This document shows positions 7,897-16,655 of a stretch of DNA of 64,000 nt, one piece after another. Position numbers and translations under genes: made by a program. The notes beneath the pieces were generated by a model that saw nothing but the letters and a program-made list of their open reading frames with translations, did not search any database and had not been told where the DNA came from. Source of the DNA: Opitutaceae bacterium (GTDB taxonomy: Bacteria > Verrucomicrobiota > Verrucomicrobiia > Opitutales > Opitutaceae); assembly GCA_027490995.1 (NCBI GenBank), contig JAIXWY010000011.1, forward strand, positions 310,001 to 374,000. The letters are read 5' to 3'. Each line of letters starts with the position of its first letter. The first letter of the stretch is position 1.

Positions 7897-10635
7897 GTGT
7901 TGTGGGATCGCGGGGTGAGCTCGACCGCCGTACCCTTTCTTACTGTTGCCCGGCTTCCAGCACCTTCGGACAACGTCGCCATCGCGATCCAACGTCTCGA
8001 CCCGGGAATGCATCTCACGGGTGAAGGCGTGGACTGCGTACTGAGCCACACCGTGCTCGAGGGGCATCGTTTTGCCGTGCGCCCGGTCGCAGTGGGCGAG
8101 GCACTGCGATCGTGGGGACTGCCTTTCGGCCGCGCGCTTCGGCCGATTGATGCCGGCGACTACGTTGCCAACGCCTCCATGCTTCGTGCCCTCGAGGAGC
8201 GTTCCGTGACCGCCTCGCTGCCGGTGGAAGCAAATTTTAGCGACGAGATTCGTCCCTTTGTACTGGAGGCTGACGCGTTCGTTCCCACGCCGCCGGTGGA
8301 GCGCGCGTCCGAGCTACGTTACTTTCACGGCTACCGTCGTCCTGGCCTGCGTGGAGTCGGCACGAGGAATGTCGTCGTGATTCTCGGGACCAGTTCGCGC
8401 ACGGCTGCCGCGGCTCGTCAGGTGGCGTCGCGGCTTCAGGCCCTCCTGCGGCTGTTCCCGGGAGTGGATGGCATCGTGCCGGTTGCGCACACCGAAGGCG
8501 GAGGTCCGGAGGAGCCCAACAATCGGCGCGAGATCCTACGGGCGCTTGCCGGGTTCATGGTGCATCCGAACGTGGCGGCCGTGTTGGCCATCGACCACGG
8601 CGTTGAGCCGATTCGCAACGCCGTGCTCCAGTCGTTTCTGCAGGAGTTTCACTACCCGATCGATGCCGTCCCGCACGCCTTCCTGACCCTAAAGGGTTCA
8701 ATCGAGTCCTCGCTGCAGGAGGCTGAACGTGTCGTGCGTGGTTGGCTGCCGGCGGCCGCGGCTTGCGTGCGAACCCCGGAACCCGCGAGCGAGCTCCGCG
8801 TGGCCTTGCAGTGTGGCGGCTCCGATGCCTTCTCGGGGGTTTCCGGCAACCCGCTCGCTGGAGCGATCGTGCATGAGGTCATCCGCCAAGGCGGGGCGGC
8901 TAACCTGTGCGAGACAGATGAATTGATCGGAGCCGAGAGCTATATTGTAAGCCGAGTGAAGGACCTCGATACGGCGCAGGCTCTCCTCGCGACGATCGCG
9001 GCGTTCAATGAGCGACTCAGCTGGCACGGCCTGACTGCCGAGGCGAATCCCTCGGCCGGCAATAAGTTCCGCGGTCTCTACAACATCGTCCTAAAGTCTC
9101 TCGGCGCGGCGCATAAGAAGGATCCAAGAACGCGCGTCGACGAGGTCATCGGCTACGGAGAGCCGATGCGTTCCCCCGGATTTCATTTCATGGATAGCCC
9201 GGGCAACGACCTCGAGGGAATCGCCGGTCAAGTGGCCTCGGGTTGCAACCTGTTCCTCTTCGTCACCGGCAATGGATCGATCACCAACTTCCCTTTTGTC
9301 CCGACGCTGAAGATCACGACGACGACGCGGCGGCACACGCTCTTGGAGCGGGAAATGGATATCAATGCCGGTCGCTATCTTGATGGCGAGGCGATGCCCG
9401 ACTTGGCGGCGGCGGGGTTCGACCTTGTTCTCGCAACGGCCTCCGGGCAAAGGTCGAAAGGTGAACTTGCCGGCCACTCGCAGGTCTCGCTGTGGCGGCA
9501 TTGGCGGCAGCGTGACACGTCGCGACTCGCCGAGATCAAGGCGCGGCCGACCCCGGATGGTCGCCCCCGCATGCAGGCCGATCGGGGTTCGGAGGCCCGC
9601 CGGGCCAGCCTGTCGTCCCCTCTGCCGATGGTGAATGTCCACACCACCTCTGCGGGCCGACTGGCCACCGAGAGGGTGGGATTGGTGGTGCCGACGAGCC
9701 TCTGCTCGACCCAGATCGCGCGACTCTCCGCCGAGCGCGTCGCGGCCGACCAAGCTGGCCGAGCGGCGGGCTTTTCTCGGGTGACGGCACTGGTTCACAC
9801 GGAGGGCTGTGGTTTCGGAGGCGAGGAGGTGGCGCGGATGCTCCTGCGAACCTACCTCGGCTATGTTCAGCATCCCAATGTTGCCGGTGCGCTGCTCCTG
9901 GAGCACGGATGTGAGAAGGTTCCGAACGACACGGTCCGTAATCATTTTGTGGCCGAGGGCGTGGATCCGGCGCGCTTCGGCTGGGCGAGCGTGCAGTTGG
10001 ACGGCGGCATCGAGAGGGCTGTCCAGCGTGTGGCGCAGTGGTTCGCTGACGTCCCCGTCTCGGCGGATCCCTCCTCTCGGTCCATGCCCATCCCAGCCCT
10101 TTCGTTCGGCGTAATGACAGCGGGAAAGCTGGGAGAAGCCCAGGCGGCACTGGGATGGGAAGTGATCCAGAACGTCGTCGATGCGGGCGGGACGATCGTT
10201 ATTCCAGTATCCGATTCTCTGTTGCAGACCAAGGCGGCGCGCGCGGCCCTTGGTTCCAACGGCGCAACGCCCTCGTTGTTGGCCGGGCAGGTTCCCGTGG
10301 CACCCGGGCTTCACCTCGTGGACACGGAAACGCCAGATTGGGCCGAGAACATCTCGGCTCTCGGAAGTGCTGGCGTGCATGCACTCGTGACGCTTGTTTC
10401 CGAACACCCTCGGAGCGGACACCCCTTCATTCCGGTCTTCCAGTTCGCAGCCGGGACTGAGCGTGGCCGCATCGCCGCTGACGAAGTCGATGGGTTCGTC
10501 GACGGTGCGGCGGACGTCCACGAGATCTGGTCGCGGGTTGCCGCAGGATTGCGCGGCTCGGAACCGCCGGCTTCCCGCCGGTTGGGCTTGGATCACTTCC
10601 AGCTGAGCCGGGGATTGCTGGGGGTCTCGACCTAA
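7897..10635 (+). CDS. Double-length UxaA/altronate dehydratase-family protein
   Basis: UxaA-family enzymes dehydrate sugar acids such as altronate to 2-keto-3-deoxy acids. Usual length is about 500 residues; this one is 912. Order: SAF domain (about 15-100), a full-length UxaA catalytic region (about 145-530), a linker (about 540-590), then a second, shorter copy (about 590-870). Copy 1 keeps the LQCGGSDAFSG and ETDE-GAE motifs (C306) but has HTEGGG and DHGVE where cysteines are expected. Copy 2 keeps HTEGCG (C638) and EHGCE (C672) but has lost the CGGSD motif. The start is uncertain: GTG at 7897 or GTG at 7915. Next come an ABC sugar importer's three genes, 99 bp on, pointing to sugar or sugar-acid catabolism. 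The substrate is not known. Confidence 0.85.
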   Translation: MLWDRGVSSTAVPFLTVARLPAPSDNVAIAIQRLDPGMHLTGEGVDCVLSHTVLEGHRFAVRPVAVGEALRSWGLPFGRALRPIDAGDYVANASMLRALEERSVTASLPVEANFSDEIRPFVLEADAFVPTPPVERASELRYFHGYRRPGLRGVGTRNVVVILGTSSRTAAAARQVASRLQALLRLFPGVDGIVPVAHTEGGGPEEPNNRREILRALAGFMVHPNVAAVLAIDHGVEPIRNAVLQSFLQEFHYPIDAVPHAFLTLKGSIESSLQEAERVVRGWLPAAAACVRTPEPASELRVALQCGGSDAFSGVSGNPLAGAIVHEVIRQGGAANLCETDELIGAESYIVSRVKDLDTAQALLATIAAFNERLSWHGLTAEANPSAGNKFRGLYNIVLKSLGAAHKKDPRTRVDEVIGYGEPMRSPGFHFMDSPGNDLEGIAGQVASGCNLFLFVTGNGSITNFPFVPTLKITTTTRRHTLLEREMDINAGRYLDGEAMPDLAAAGFDLVLATASGQRSKGELAGHSQVSLWRHWRQRDTSRLAEIKARPTPDGRPRMQADRGSEARRASLSSPLPMVNVHTTSAGRLATERVGLVVPTSLCSTQIARLSAERVAADQAGRAAGFSRVTALVHTEGCGFGGEEVARMLLRTYLGYVQHPNVAGALLLEHGCEKVPNDTVRNHFVAEGVDPARFGWASVQLDGGIERAVQRVAQWFADVPVSADPSSRSMPIPALSFGVMTAGKLGEAQAALGWEVIQNVVDAGGTIVIPVSDSLLQTKAARAALGSNGATPSLLAGQVPVAPGLHLVDTETPDWAENISALGSAGVHALVTLVSEHPRSGHPFIPVFQFAAGTERGRIAADEVDGFVDGAADVHEIWSRVAAGLRGSEPPASRRLGLDHFQLSRGLLGVST

Positions 10636-10734
10636 GGCCGGCCGGTCGGGTGGAGCGACGGCCACCGGGGACGCGAGCGGGCTCGACGGGCGGCCCGCGG
10701 TGTGGTGCAGTTTTCCGCGTTCCCCGCTTACTTC

Positions 10735-11739
10735 ATGTTTCCACTCCCTGTACATCTTCGCCGCACACTCTTTGCCACGTTGGCAGTCTCCCTGCTTTCC
10801 TGCCTCGGCGCGTGCAAGCCGAAGCCGGAGGCATCGTCGGCTCCGCAACCCGCTAAGGCTCCCGCCGGACCGATCCGTTCGGTCGGACTAACCGTCGGTG
10901 ACCTAGCGAACCCGTTTTTCGTACAAATCGCTAAAGGCGCGGAGTCGAAGGTGCGCGAACTCGGTGGGCCTGACGTCAAGTTCACGGCTGTCTCGAGTGG
11001 CTACGATCTTAACCGCCAAGCGAATCAGATCGACGACTTCATCGCTGCGGGTACGGATCTCCTCCTGCTTAACGCCGCCGACTCCCAAGGTATCGCTCCG
11101 GCGGTAAGGAAGGCGCGGAAGGCCGGGATGACCGTGATCGCGATCGACGTGGTCGCAGAAGGTGGGGTCGACGGCACCGTTATGTCGGATAACGTTCAGG
11201 CAGGGCGGATCGCGGCAGAGTATCTTGTCCGGCGTCTGAACGGGACCGGAAGCGTGGTGATCATCAACGGTCCCCCGGTTTCCGCTGTGACGGATCGCGT
11301 GGCCGGCGCGGTGGAGGCGTTCACCGCGGCGCCGGGCATCACCCTGCTCTCGCGCGATCAGAATGCTTTTGGTAACCGAGACGGAGGACTGGCGGTCATG
11401 AATGATCTCCTCGTGGCCAATCCGCGCATCGACGCGGTCTTCGCCGTTAACGATCCCACGGGCTTAGGTGCGGCACTGGCCGTGCGGCAATCTCGTCGCT
11501 CCGGTATTGTGATTGCCTCGGTCGACGGCGCTCCCGATGTCGAAGCGGCGCTGGCGGATCCGAGCAACGCACTGGTCGCGAGTGCCGCGCAGGATCCTTT
11601 CCTGATGGCCGCGCGCGCGGCGGAGTTCGGCTTCCAGATCCGGGCGGGAGCGTCTCCGGCAGACCGACTCATCCGCATTCCGGTCGCGTTGGTCACGCGT
11701 GACAATCTCTCAAGCTATCGCGGCTGGACGGCGAAATGA
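10735..11739 (+). CDS. Sugar ABC transporter substrate-binding lipoprotein (RbsB-like)
   Basis: Periplasmic-binding protein of the ribose/galactose type, 334 residues from the ATG at 10735. The N terminus is a lipoprotein signal: basic HLRR, a hydrophobic stretch, then the lipobox LGAC, so the mature protein is probably lipid-anchored. Family features include VGLTVGDLANPFFVQIAKGAE at the start of the mature domain, the hinge region around VIAIDVVAEGG, and AVFAVNDPTGLGAALAV. The stop overlaps the ATPase start (ATGA), showing translational coupling. Together with the next two genes it forms a complete importer; the nearby UxaA protein suggests a sugar or sugar-acid ligand. Confidence 0.92.
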   Translation: MFPLPVHLRRTLFATLAVSLLSCLGACKPKPEASSAPQPAKAPAGPIRSVGLTVGDLANPFFVQIAKGAESKVRELGGPDVKFTAVSSGYDLNRQANQIDDFIAAGTDLLLLNAADSQGIAPAVRKARKAGMTVIAIDVVAEGGVDGTVMSDNVQAGRIAAEYLVRRLNGTGSVVIINGPPVSAVTDRVAGAVEAFTAAPGITLLSRDQNAFGNRDGGLAVMNDLLVANPRIDAVFAVNDPTGLGAALAVRQSRRSGIVIASVDGAPDVEAALADPSNALVASAAQDPFLMAARAAEFGFQIRAGASPADRLIRIPVALVTRDNLSSYRGWTAK

Positions 11740-13274
11740 GTCGAGGCGTCGAGGATGCGGTTCCCGTGCTCGAGATGCGCGGGATCACCAAACGATTCGG
11801 CGGCGTCACGGTCCTGCGAGGTGTAGACTTCGCGGTGCGTGCCGGCGAAGTGCACGCCCTCATGGGCGAGAACGGCGCTGGCAAGAGCACGCTGATGAAG
11901 ATCCTCGGCGGCGTCTTCCCGGCAAGCGAGGGGAACGTTCTTCTGGCTGGTCGTCCGCTCGCCGCGCGCGGCCCGACTGAAGTACTGCGAGCTGGAATCG
12001 CGCTGATCCATCAAGAGATTTCGTTGGTTCCGACGCTGACGGTCGCGGAGAATGTGCTGCTCGGTGCCGAACCGCGTCACCGTCTCTTCCGTTGGGTGGA
12101 TCGCGCCCGCATGCGGGAAGAGGCCACACGTCTTTTGGCTTCGTTGGACAACCGGATATCTCCGGACGCGTTGGTGTCTGAACTGAGCATCGCGGAACAG
12201 CAGGTCGTTGAGATCGCGCGCGCGCTGCGTCACGAAAACCGCGTGATCGTGATGGATGAGCCGACGGCGGCACTTTCTGAGCGTGAGGCCGAGAGGCTCT
12301 TCGGGCTCATCATCCGGCTCCGCGAGCAGGGGGTCGGCATCGTCTACATCAGCCACCGCATGACCGAGGTCGAGCGACTGGCCGACCGCGTGACGGTGCT
12401 CCGGGACGGTGAGCGTGCGGGCGAGTTAACACGAGGGAACTTCGATCGAGCCCGAATTGTGGCTCTGATGGTTGGCCGGGCGATTCCCGAGCTCTCACCG
12501 GCGCGCGGATTCGACTCTAGCCAGACCTCTCGCCTGGAGGTTCGCGGGCTTTCCGATGCGCTCGGTCGTGTTCGCGGGGTCGACCTGCGGGTCGGCCCTG
12601 GCGAGATTGTCGGCCTCGCTGGATTGATGGGCGCGGGACGATCCGAATTACTGCGCGTAATCGCGGGCGTGGACCGCCGAGCTGCGGGGCGAGTGTTGAT
12701 CGACGGCGAGGAGATGCACTTCACTGATCCGCGGAGGGCGCTGGCTTCAGGGGTCGCTTACCTGCCCGAGGATCGGAAGTCCCTGGGGCTTTTCCTGCAG
12801 ATGGCGGCGGGGGAGAATATGACCATGACGCTGGCGAGTCCGAGCGCCCGAGCGGGCGTCCTACGGCTGGATGCCCTGCGCGAATATGGCGAACGGGCCG
12901 TCGCCGCATTCGGAATTCGTTTGGCCGGACTCGAGCAGTCGGCTCGCCTTCTCTCCGGCGGCAACCAACAGAAACTCCTGTTTGCGAGGGCGCTGGCGCT
13001 CAATCCACGCGTGCTTTTGCTCGATGAGCCGACGCGCGGCGTCGATGTGGGAGCAAAGCAGGAAATCTACCGCAAAATCGTGGAGACGGCCGCGACGGGA
13101 GTCGCTGTCGTGGTGGTTTCTAGTGAACTGCCTGAATTGCTGTTGCTCTGCGCCCGCATCGCCGTGCTGCACGAGGGCCGTCTCGCGGGTGTGCTCGACC
13201 GCGCGAACGACGCGGTGACGCAGGAGAAGCTGATGGCGTTAGCGACCGGCCAGGCGCCGGATGCACTTTCATGA
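11736..13274 (+). CDS. Sugar ABC transporter ATP-binding protein (RbsA-like)
   Basis: 512-residue tandem ATPase of the carbohydrate uptake (CUT2) class. Domain 1 (about 10-245): Walker A GENGAGKST at 44-52, signature LSIAEQQ, Walker B VIVMDEPTAAL. Domain 2 (about 260-500): degenerate P-loop GLMGAGRSE, signature LSGGNQQK, Walker B VLLLDEPTRGVDVGAK. A degenerate second P-loop is normal for RbsA/MglA proteins. It overlaps its neighbours by 4 bp on both sides (ATGA junctions), so the three importer genes are one translation-coupled unit. It energises uptake by the permease encoded next. Confidence 0.96.
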   Translation: MSRGVEDAVPVLEMRGITKRFGGVTVLRGVDFAVRAGEVHALMGENGAGKSTLMKILGGVFPASEGNVLLAGRPLAARGPTEVLRAGIALIHQEISLVPTLTVAENVLLGAEPRHRLFRWVDRARMREEATRLLASLDNRISPDALVSELSIAEQQVVEIARALRHENRVIVMDEPTAALSEREAERLFGLIIRLREQGVGIVYISHRMTEVERLADRVTVLRDGERAGELTRGNFDRARIVALMVGRAIPELSPARGFDSSQTSRLEVRGLSDALGRVRGVDLRVGPGEIVGLAGLMGAGRSELLRVIAGVDRRAAGRVLIDGEEMHFTDPRRALASGVAYLPEDRKSLGLFLQMAAGENMTMTLASPSARAGVLRLDALREYGERAVAAFGIRLAGLEQSARLLSGGNQQKLLFARALALNPRVLLLDEPTRGVDVGAKQEIYRKIVETAATGVAVVVVSSELPELLLLCARIAVLHEGRLAGVLDRANDAVTQEKLMALATGQAPDALS

Positions 13275-14242
13275 AAGCCCCGACCGTAACTCCCTCCCGT
13301 GCACCCTCCTCGGTGCGCCGCTGGCTGCAGGCGGCCGGAATCCTCCCGGTGCTCCTTGGCGTCATCGTGTTGTTCGCGCTGCTCACCCCAAAGTTTCTCA
13401 CTGCAGATAACGCAGTGAATGTGGCCAGACAGGCGTCGATCAACCTTGTCCTCGCCGCGGGTATGACCCTCGTCATCCTCACGCGGGGGATCGATCTTGC
13501 CGCCGGTTCGGTGCTCGGCATGTGCGCGGTGATTTCGGTCCTGCTTTCGCTCTCCGCCACCTGGGCGCCGCTGGCGATTCCGGTCGCCTTACTGGCCGGC
13601 GCGGCGGTGGGAGCGGGGACGGGTGCGGTGGTCGCGTACGGGGGATTGCCTCCGTTCATCGTCACGCTCGGAACCTACACCGCCTTGCGCGGGGCGGCAT
13701 ACCTGCTTGCCGACGGGCGCACGGTGATCAACAACGACCTCGGGTTTGCGTGGATCGGAAACGACTACCTCGGGCCCTTGCCATGGCTGGTTGTGATCGC
13801 TCTCGCGGTCGTGGTGTTAGTCGGATTCCTGCTGCGCCGCACGGTGCTGGGACTTCACATCTATGCGGTGGGCGGAAACCCGGAGGCGGCGCGTCTGACC
13901 GGCATCAATGTCGGGCTGACGCTGGTAGCCGTCTACGCGATCAGCGGACTTCTCTCTGCGCTCGGAGGGATCATGAGCGCCGGGCGCCTCTACAGTGCGA
14001 ACGGACAGCTCGGAACCGGTTACGAATTGGACGCCATCGCCGCGGTGATTCTCGGCGGTACGAGCTTTGCGGGTGGGATTGGTGGCATTCTCGGCACGCT
14101 CTACGGCGCTCTCATCATCGCAGTCCTCAACAATGGGCTTACCCTCATGAATGTCTCCTATTTCTGGCAGCTTGTGGTCAAGGGTCTCGTCATCGTAATC
14201 GCAGTCGCCTCGGATCGCCTGCGGACGAGGCACCTCACCTGA
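13271..14242 (+). CDS. Sugar ABC transporter permease (RbsC-like)
   Basis: 323-residue inner-membrane permease of the BPD_transp_2 family with about nine or ten hydrophobic helices. Typical segments are NLVLAAGMTLVILTRGIDLAAGS near residue 60, GGLPPFIVTLGT, and GGTSFAGGIGGILGTLYGALI near the C terminus, which contacts the ATPase. It is the last gene of the importer. No specific ligand can be inferred beyond a ribose-type monosaccharide class. Confidence 0.95.
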   Translation: MKAPTVTPSRAPSSVRRWLQAAGILPVLLGVIVLFALLTPKFLTADNAVNVARQASINLVLAAGMTLVILTRGIDLAAGSVLGMCAVISVLLSLSATWAPLAIPVALLAGAAVGAGTGAVVAYGGLPPFIVTLGTYTALRGAAYLLADGRTVINNDLGFAWIGNDYLGPLPWLVVIALAVVVLVGFLLRRTVLGLHIYAVGGNPEAARLTGINVGLTLVAVYAISGLLSALGGIMSAGRLYSANGQLGTGYELDAIAAVILGGTSFAGGIGGILGTLYGALIIAVLNNGLTLMNVSYFWQLVVKGLVIVIAVASDRLRTRHLT

Positions 14243-14549
14243 TCGAGCCTGCGATTTCTACGACTGAGCAGTGGCCGGGACATTGATTTCGGGATGTTCC
14301 TCGGTCCATGGTGGCAGTGGCGACAGCGAGTTTGGCAGGAGCGTGTACGAGCATCTGCGCGGGACGGTTTGGTGTGCGCGGGCAGCGATTCTTAGGCCTG
14401 AGAGCGAAGGCTCGCGCTCGAACCAGACTCGCGGACCATGTGCAGTTCGACTGCGCGCACTAGCCGAGGCCGGGGCCGCCCCGGACGCGCACTGCGGTCG
14501 AGCGAACATCCCGGATCAGGCTTCGCGGGATCGGTCTGGCCCCCGGCGC
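14243..14549. other. 307-bp non-coding gap between convergent genes
   Basis: No convincing gene or RNA is visible. Short GC-rich self-complementary stretches occur (for example CCGGGG-CCG-CCCCGG near 14470, and ATCCCG/CGGGAT near 14510-14530), which might end transcription from either side, but none is followed by a T tract. Open frames in both directions lack family features and normal composition. Confidence 0.5.
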
Positions 14550-15275
14550 TCAGCGTTTCGGTGCGCTGACGCAGTCAGTGAAGCCGTACTCAACAAGCAG
14601 CGTCTGCACATGGCTGCGCTTCTCGGCCAGGGAACGATCGGTACGGCGCCAGACCACGTGGGCCGCGTGCTCGAAGGCGCGCATCCGCACTGCCCGTTGG
14701 GCAAGTTGGTCGATGCAGCCGGACGGAATCCGGATCACGCCCTCGTTGTTGGCGTGGATGACGTCGCCGGGATGAATGGTGACCCCGCTGATTTCGACTG
14801 GACGATTGATCGCGCGAAACCGGAGGGGGCCGTGATGAATGCAGGTCCCGCGGCAGTAGGCGGCAAACGGGGTTGAGAGCAGCCCCGGGATATCGCGGAT
14901 CCGGCCGTCGCTGACCAGTGCCTCACAGCCGACCGTGCGGAGCACCTTGGCCATGCCGTCACCCATCATGCACTCGTGGTCGGGACGCGACCCCACTGCC
15001 TTGACGACCCAGATGATCGGAAGCTTGCTGGCGGACATCTCCTCCAGTTGCCGCCAGTAAAGCTCCGCGTCGGCAGTTCCGCCCGGCGTACTGGTGTCGA
15101 GCTCGGCGGTGAACGCCACGCCGACATTGGGCCCGATCGCGGGCGTTACGGACTGGATATCACCGCCGAGGTAGAATTCGTGGGCGGGGGTCGGATCGAT
15201 CAAGCCGATCGTGTTGGCGAGCAGAGCGGTGTCGAAGTCGCGCAGTTCCTGAAGAATGCCGGGGGTGAGGGTCAT
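14550..15275 (-). CDS. RraA-family protein (aldolase/decarboxylase-like)
   Basis: 241-residue protein of the RraA / 4-hydroxy-4-methyl-2-oxoglutarate aldolase family, which splits or decarboxylates oxo-acids with a divalent metal; some members instead inhibit RNase E. The signature [20 protein letters not shown] followed by RIRDIPGL contains the Arg-Asp pair that binds substrate and metal, and [32 protein letters not shown] is the usual second block. The ATG ending at 15275 ([21 protein letters not shown]) matches the family N terminus; the frame stays open upstream only as a shadow of rsgA. Its length exceeds E. coli RraA (about 160), favouring the aldolase-like branch. The neighbouring sugar-acid locus fits an oxo-acid role. 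Confidence 0.85.
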   Translation of the reverse strand: MTLTPGILQELRDFDTALLANTIGLIDPTPAHEFYLGGDIQSVTPAIGPNVGVAFTAELDTSTPGGTADAELYWRQLEEMSASKLPIIWVVKAVGSRPDHECMMGDGMAKVLRTVGCEALVSDGRIRDIPGLLSTPFAAYCRGTCIHHGPLRFRAINRPVEISGVTIHPGDVIHANNEGVIRIPSGCIDQLAQRAVRMRAFEHAAHVVWRRTDRSLAEKRSHVQTLLVEYGFTDCVSAPKR

Positions 15276-15392
15276 AGGAGAAACTCGGAGCCTAGCCACG
15301 GCTTCCGCGCGGGCGAGTGCGAAGCGGTGGTCAGAAGTGCGGTCCAGACGTCCGCGCTCGCCACCGCGGCAGGCGCACCCCAGGTTTGTGGC

Positions 15393-16484
15393 ATGACGCT
15401 GGCGGATCTTGGTTGGGACGACCGGTGGGCGACCGACTTCGCCCCGTATGCGGCCCAAGGATTGTTGCCGGCGCGGGTGGTCTGCGAGCTGCGGCGCAAG
15501 TTTTACGCGGTTCAGTTGGACGAGGGAGAGGCGCTCGCGGAGTGTGCGGCCGGGTTTTTCCATGAAGCGCGGGAGGCCGCGCAGTTTCCCGCGGTGGGGG
15601 ATTGGGTGGCGGTGGCGCGGCGGGAGGAAGGAGGGAGGGTAGACCTGAGGGCGGTGCTTCGGCGCCGGACGAAGTTTTCCCGACGCGCGGCGGGCAGCGA
15701 AGCGATCGAGCAAATTGTTGCCGCGAACATCGACCGCGTCCTGCTCGTCGGCAGCTTGGACCGCGGCGTCAACCCGCAGCGACTGCAGCGTTTCCTTGTC
15801 GCAGCGCAGGCGAGCGGCGCGGAGCCGGCGATTATCCTGAATAAAGCGGACGCCGCCGGGGATCCGGAGCGGGAGGCTGACGTCGTGCGAGCGCTCGTGC
15901 CGGGCGTGCCCGTGTTTGTCACCAGTGCGCGGACCCGACGTGGGCTCAAAGCACTTCTTTCCGCGCTCGGTTCCGGGCCGTCGCGGACGGTCGCCTTCAT
16001 TGGCTCCTCTGGTGTCGGTAAATCCAGCCTGATTAACGCGCTGGTCCGCGAGCACGCACTGCCGACGGCGGAAGTGCGGGACAAGGATGGAAAAGGCCGC
16101 CACACCACGACGCGACGCGAGGTGGTCGTCGGCCCCGGCGGGTTACTCTTCATTGATACGCCTGGCATGCGCGAGTTGCAGTTGTGGGAGTTTGACGAAG
16201 GGATGGAGCAGGCCTTCGCCGACATCCTTGGCCTAGCGTCCCGGTGCCGCTTCGGACGTTGCGCGCACGAGACGGAGGCGGGATGCGCGATCCGGGAGGC
16301 GCTGGCGAGCGGGCTTCTCGCTCCGGAACGCTGGGCGAGTTACCGCAAGCTCCGAGCGGAGCAGGCCGCGGTGAAGCCCCGGGAACGCAAGCCGGGGGCC
16401 TTGGCGAGCAAGCCAGGCTGGCGCCGCGCGCTGGGCGACGGCGGAGGTACGGGGCGTGGACGGATCACCCCCGACCGGGAGTAA
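15393..16484 (+). CDS. rsgA: Ribosome small subunit-dependent GTPase A
   Basis: Circularly permuted GTPase that checks late 30S ribosome assembly. 363 residues: OB-fold N terminus (to about 100), then G4 NKAD at 150-153, followed by G1 GSSGVGKSS at 204-212 and G3 DTPG at 255-258, the permuted order that defines the family. The C-terminal zinc knuckle has C285, C290, H292 and C298. A tail of about 40 basic and glycine-rich residues follows. The ATG at 15393 gives the normal N terminus; upstream in-frame codons overlap the divergent rraA promoter region. Confidence 0.95.
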   Translation: MTLADLGWDDRWATDFAPYAAQGLLPARVVCELRRKFYAVQLDEGEALAECAAGFFHEAREAAQFPAVGDWVAVARREEGGRVDLRAVLRRRTKFSRRAAGSEAIEQIVAANIDRVLLVGSLDRGVNPQRLQRFLVAAQASGAEPAIILNKADAAGDPEREADVVRALVPGVPVFVTSARTRRGLKALLSALGSGPSRTVAFIGSSGVGKSSLINALVREHALPTAEVRDKDGKGRHTTTRREVVVGPGGLLFIDTPGMRELQLWEFDEGMEQAFADILGLASRCRFGRCAHETEAGCAIREALASGLLAPERWASYRKLRAEQAAVKPRERKPGALASKPGWRRALGDGGGTGRGRITPDRE

Positions 16485-16504
16485 GTCAACGGTGGCGGTT
16501 GACT
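16484..16504. terminator. Possible bidirectional terminator hairpin
   Basis: A 7-bp perfect stem AGTCAAC / GTTGACT with a 7-nt loop lies between the end of rsgA (+) and the tRNA-Cys gene (-). Neither side has a clear T tract, so the terminator role is inferred only from position between convergent genes. Confidence 0.35.
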
Positions 16505-16510
16505 CAGTTC

Positions 16511-16585
16511 TGGAGGCGCGGGCCGGAATCGAACCGGCGCATAGAGCTTTTGCAGAGCTCGGCCTTACCACTTGGCTACCGCGCC
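16511..16585 (-). tRNA. tRNA-Cys (anticodon GCA)
   Basis: The reverse strand folds into a full cloverleaf: acceptor GGCGCGG/CCGCGCC, anticodon stem GAGCT/AGCTC with loop CTGCAAA (anticodon GCA), and T arm GCCGG-TTCGATT-CCGGC. The discriminator base is U73, an identity element for cysteine tRNA, and CCA is encoded. Confidence 0.97.
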
Positions 16586-16655
16586 GCGACCAGAGAGGCG
16601 GGACGTTGCAGGATTCCTGAGACGCGGGCAAGACCTGAATCGCCTTCGCCGCGGC

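Noticed and set aside
9091..10848. Long antisense open frame opposite the UxaA-type gene
   Set aside because: It has high Arg/His content and no domain; it is a typical shadow of a GC-rich coding strand with a well-supported protein.
14243..14549. Small gene or pseudogene between the ABC permease and the RraA-family gene
   Set aside because: Open frames here have no start context, no homology and shadow-like composition.
15276..16103. Upstream extension of the RraA-family frame to more than 500 codons
   Set aside because: The extension runs antisense through rsgA and has shadow composition; RraA homology begins at the ATG ending at 15275.
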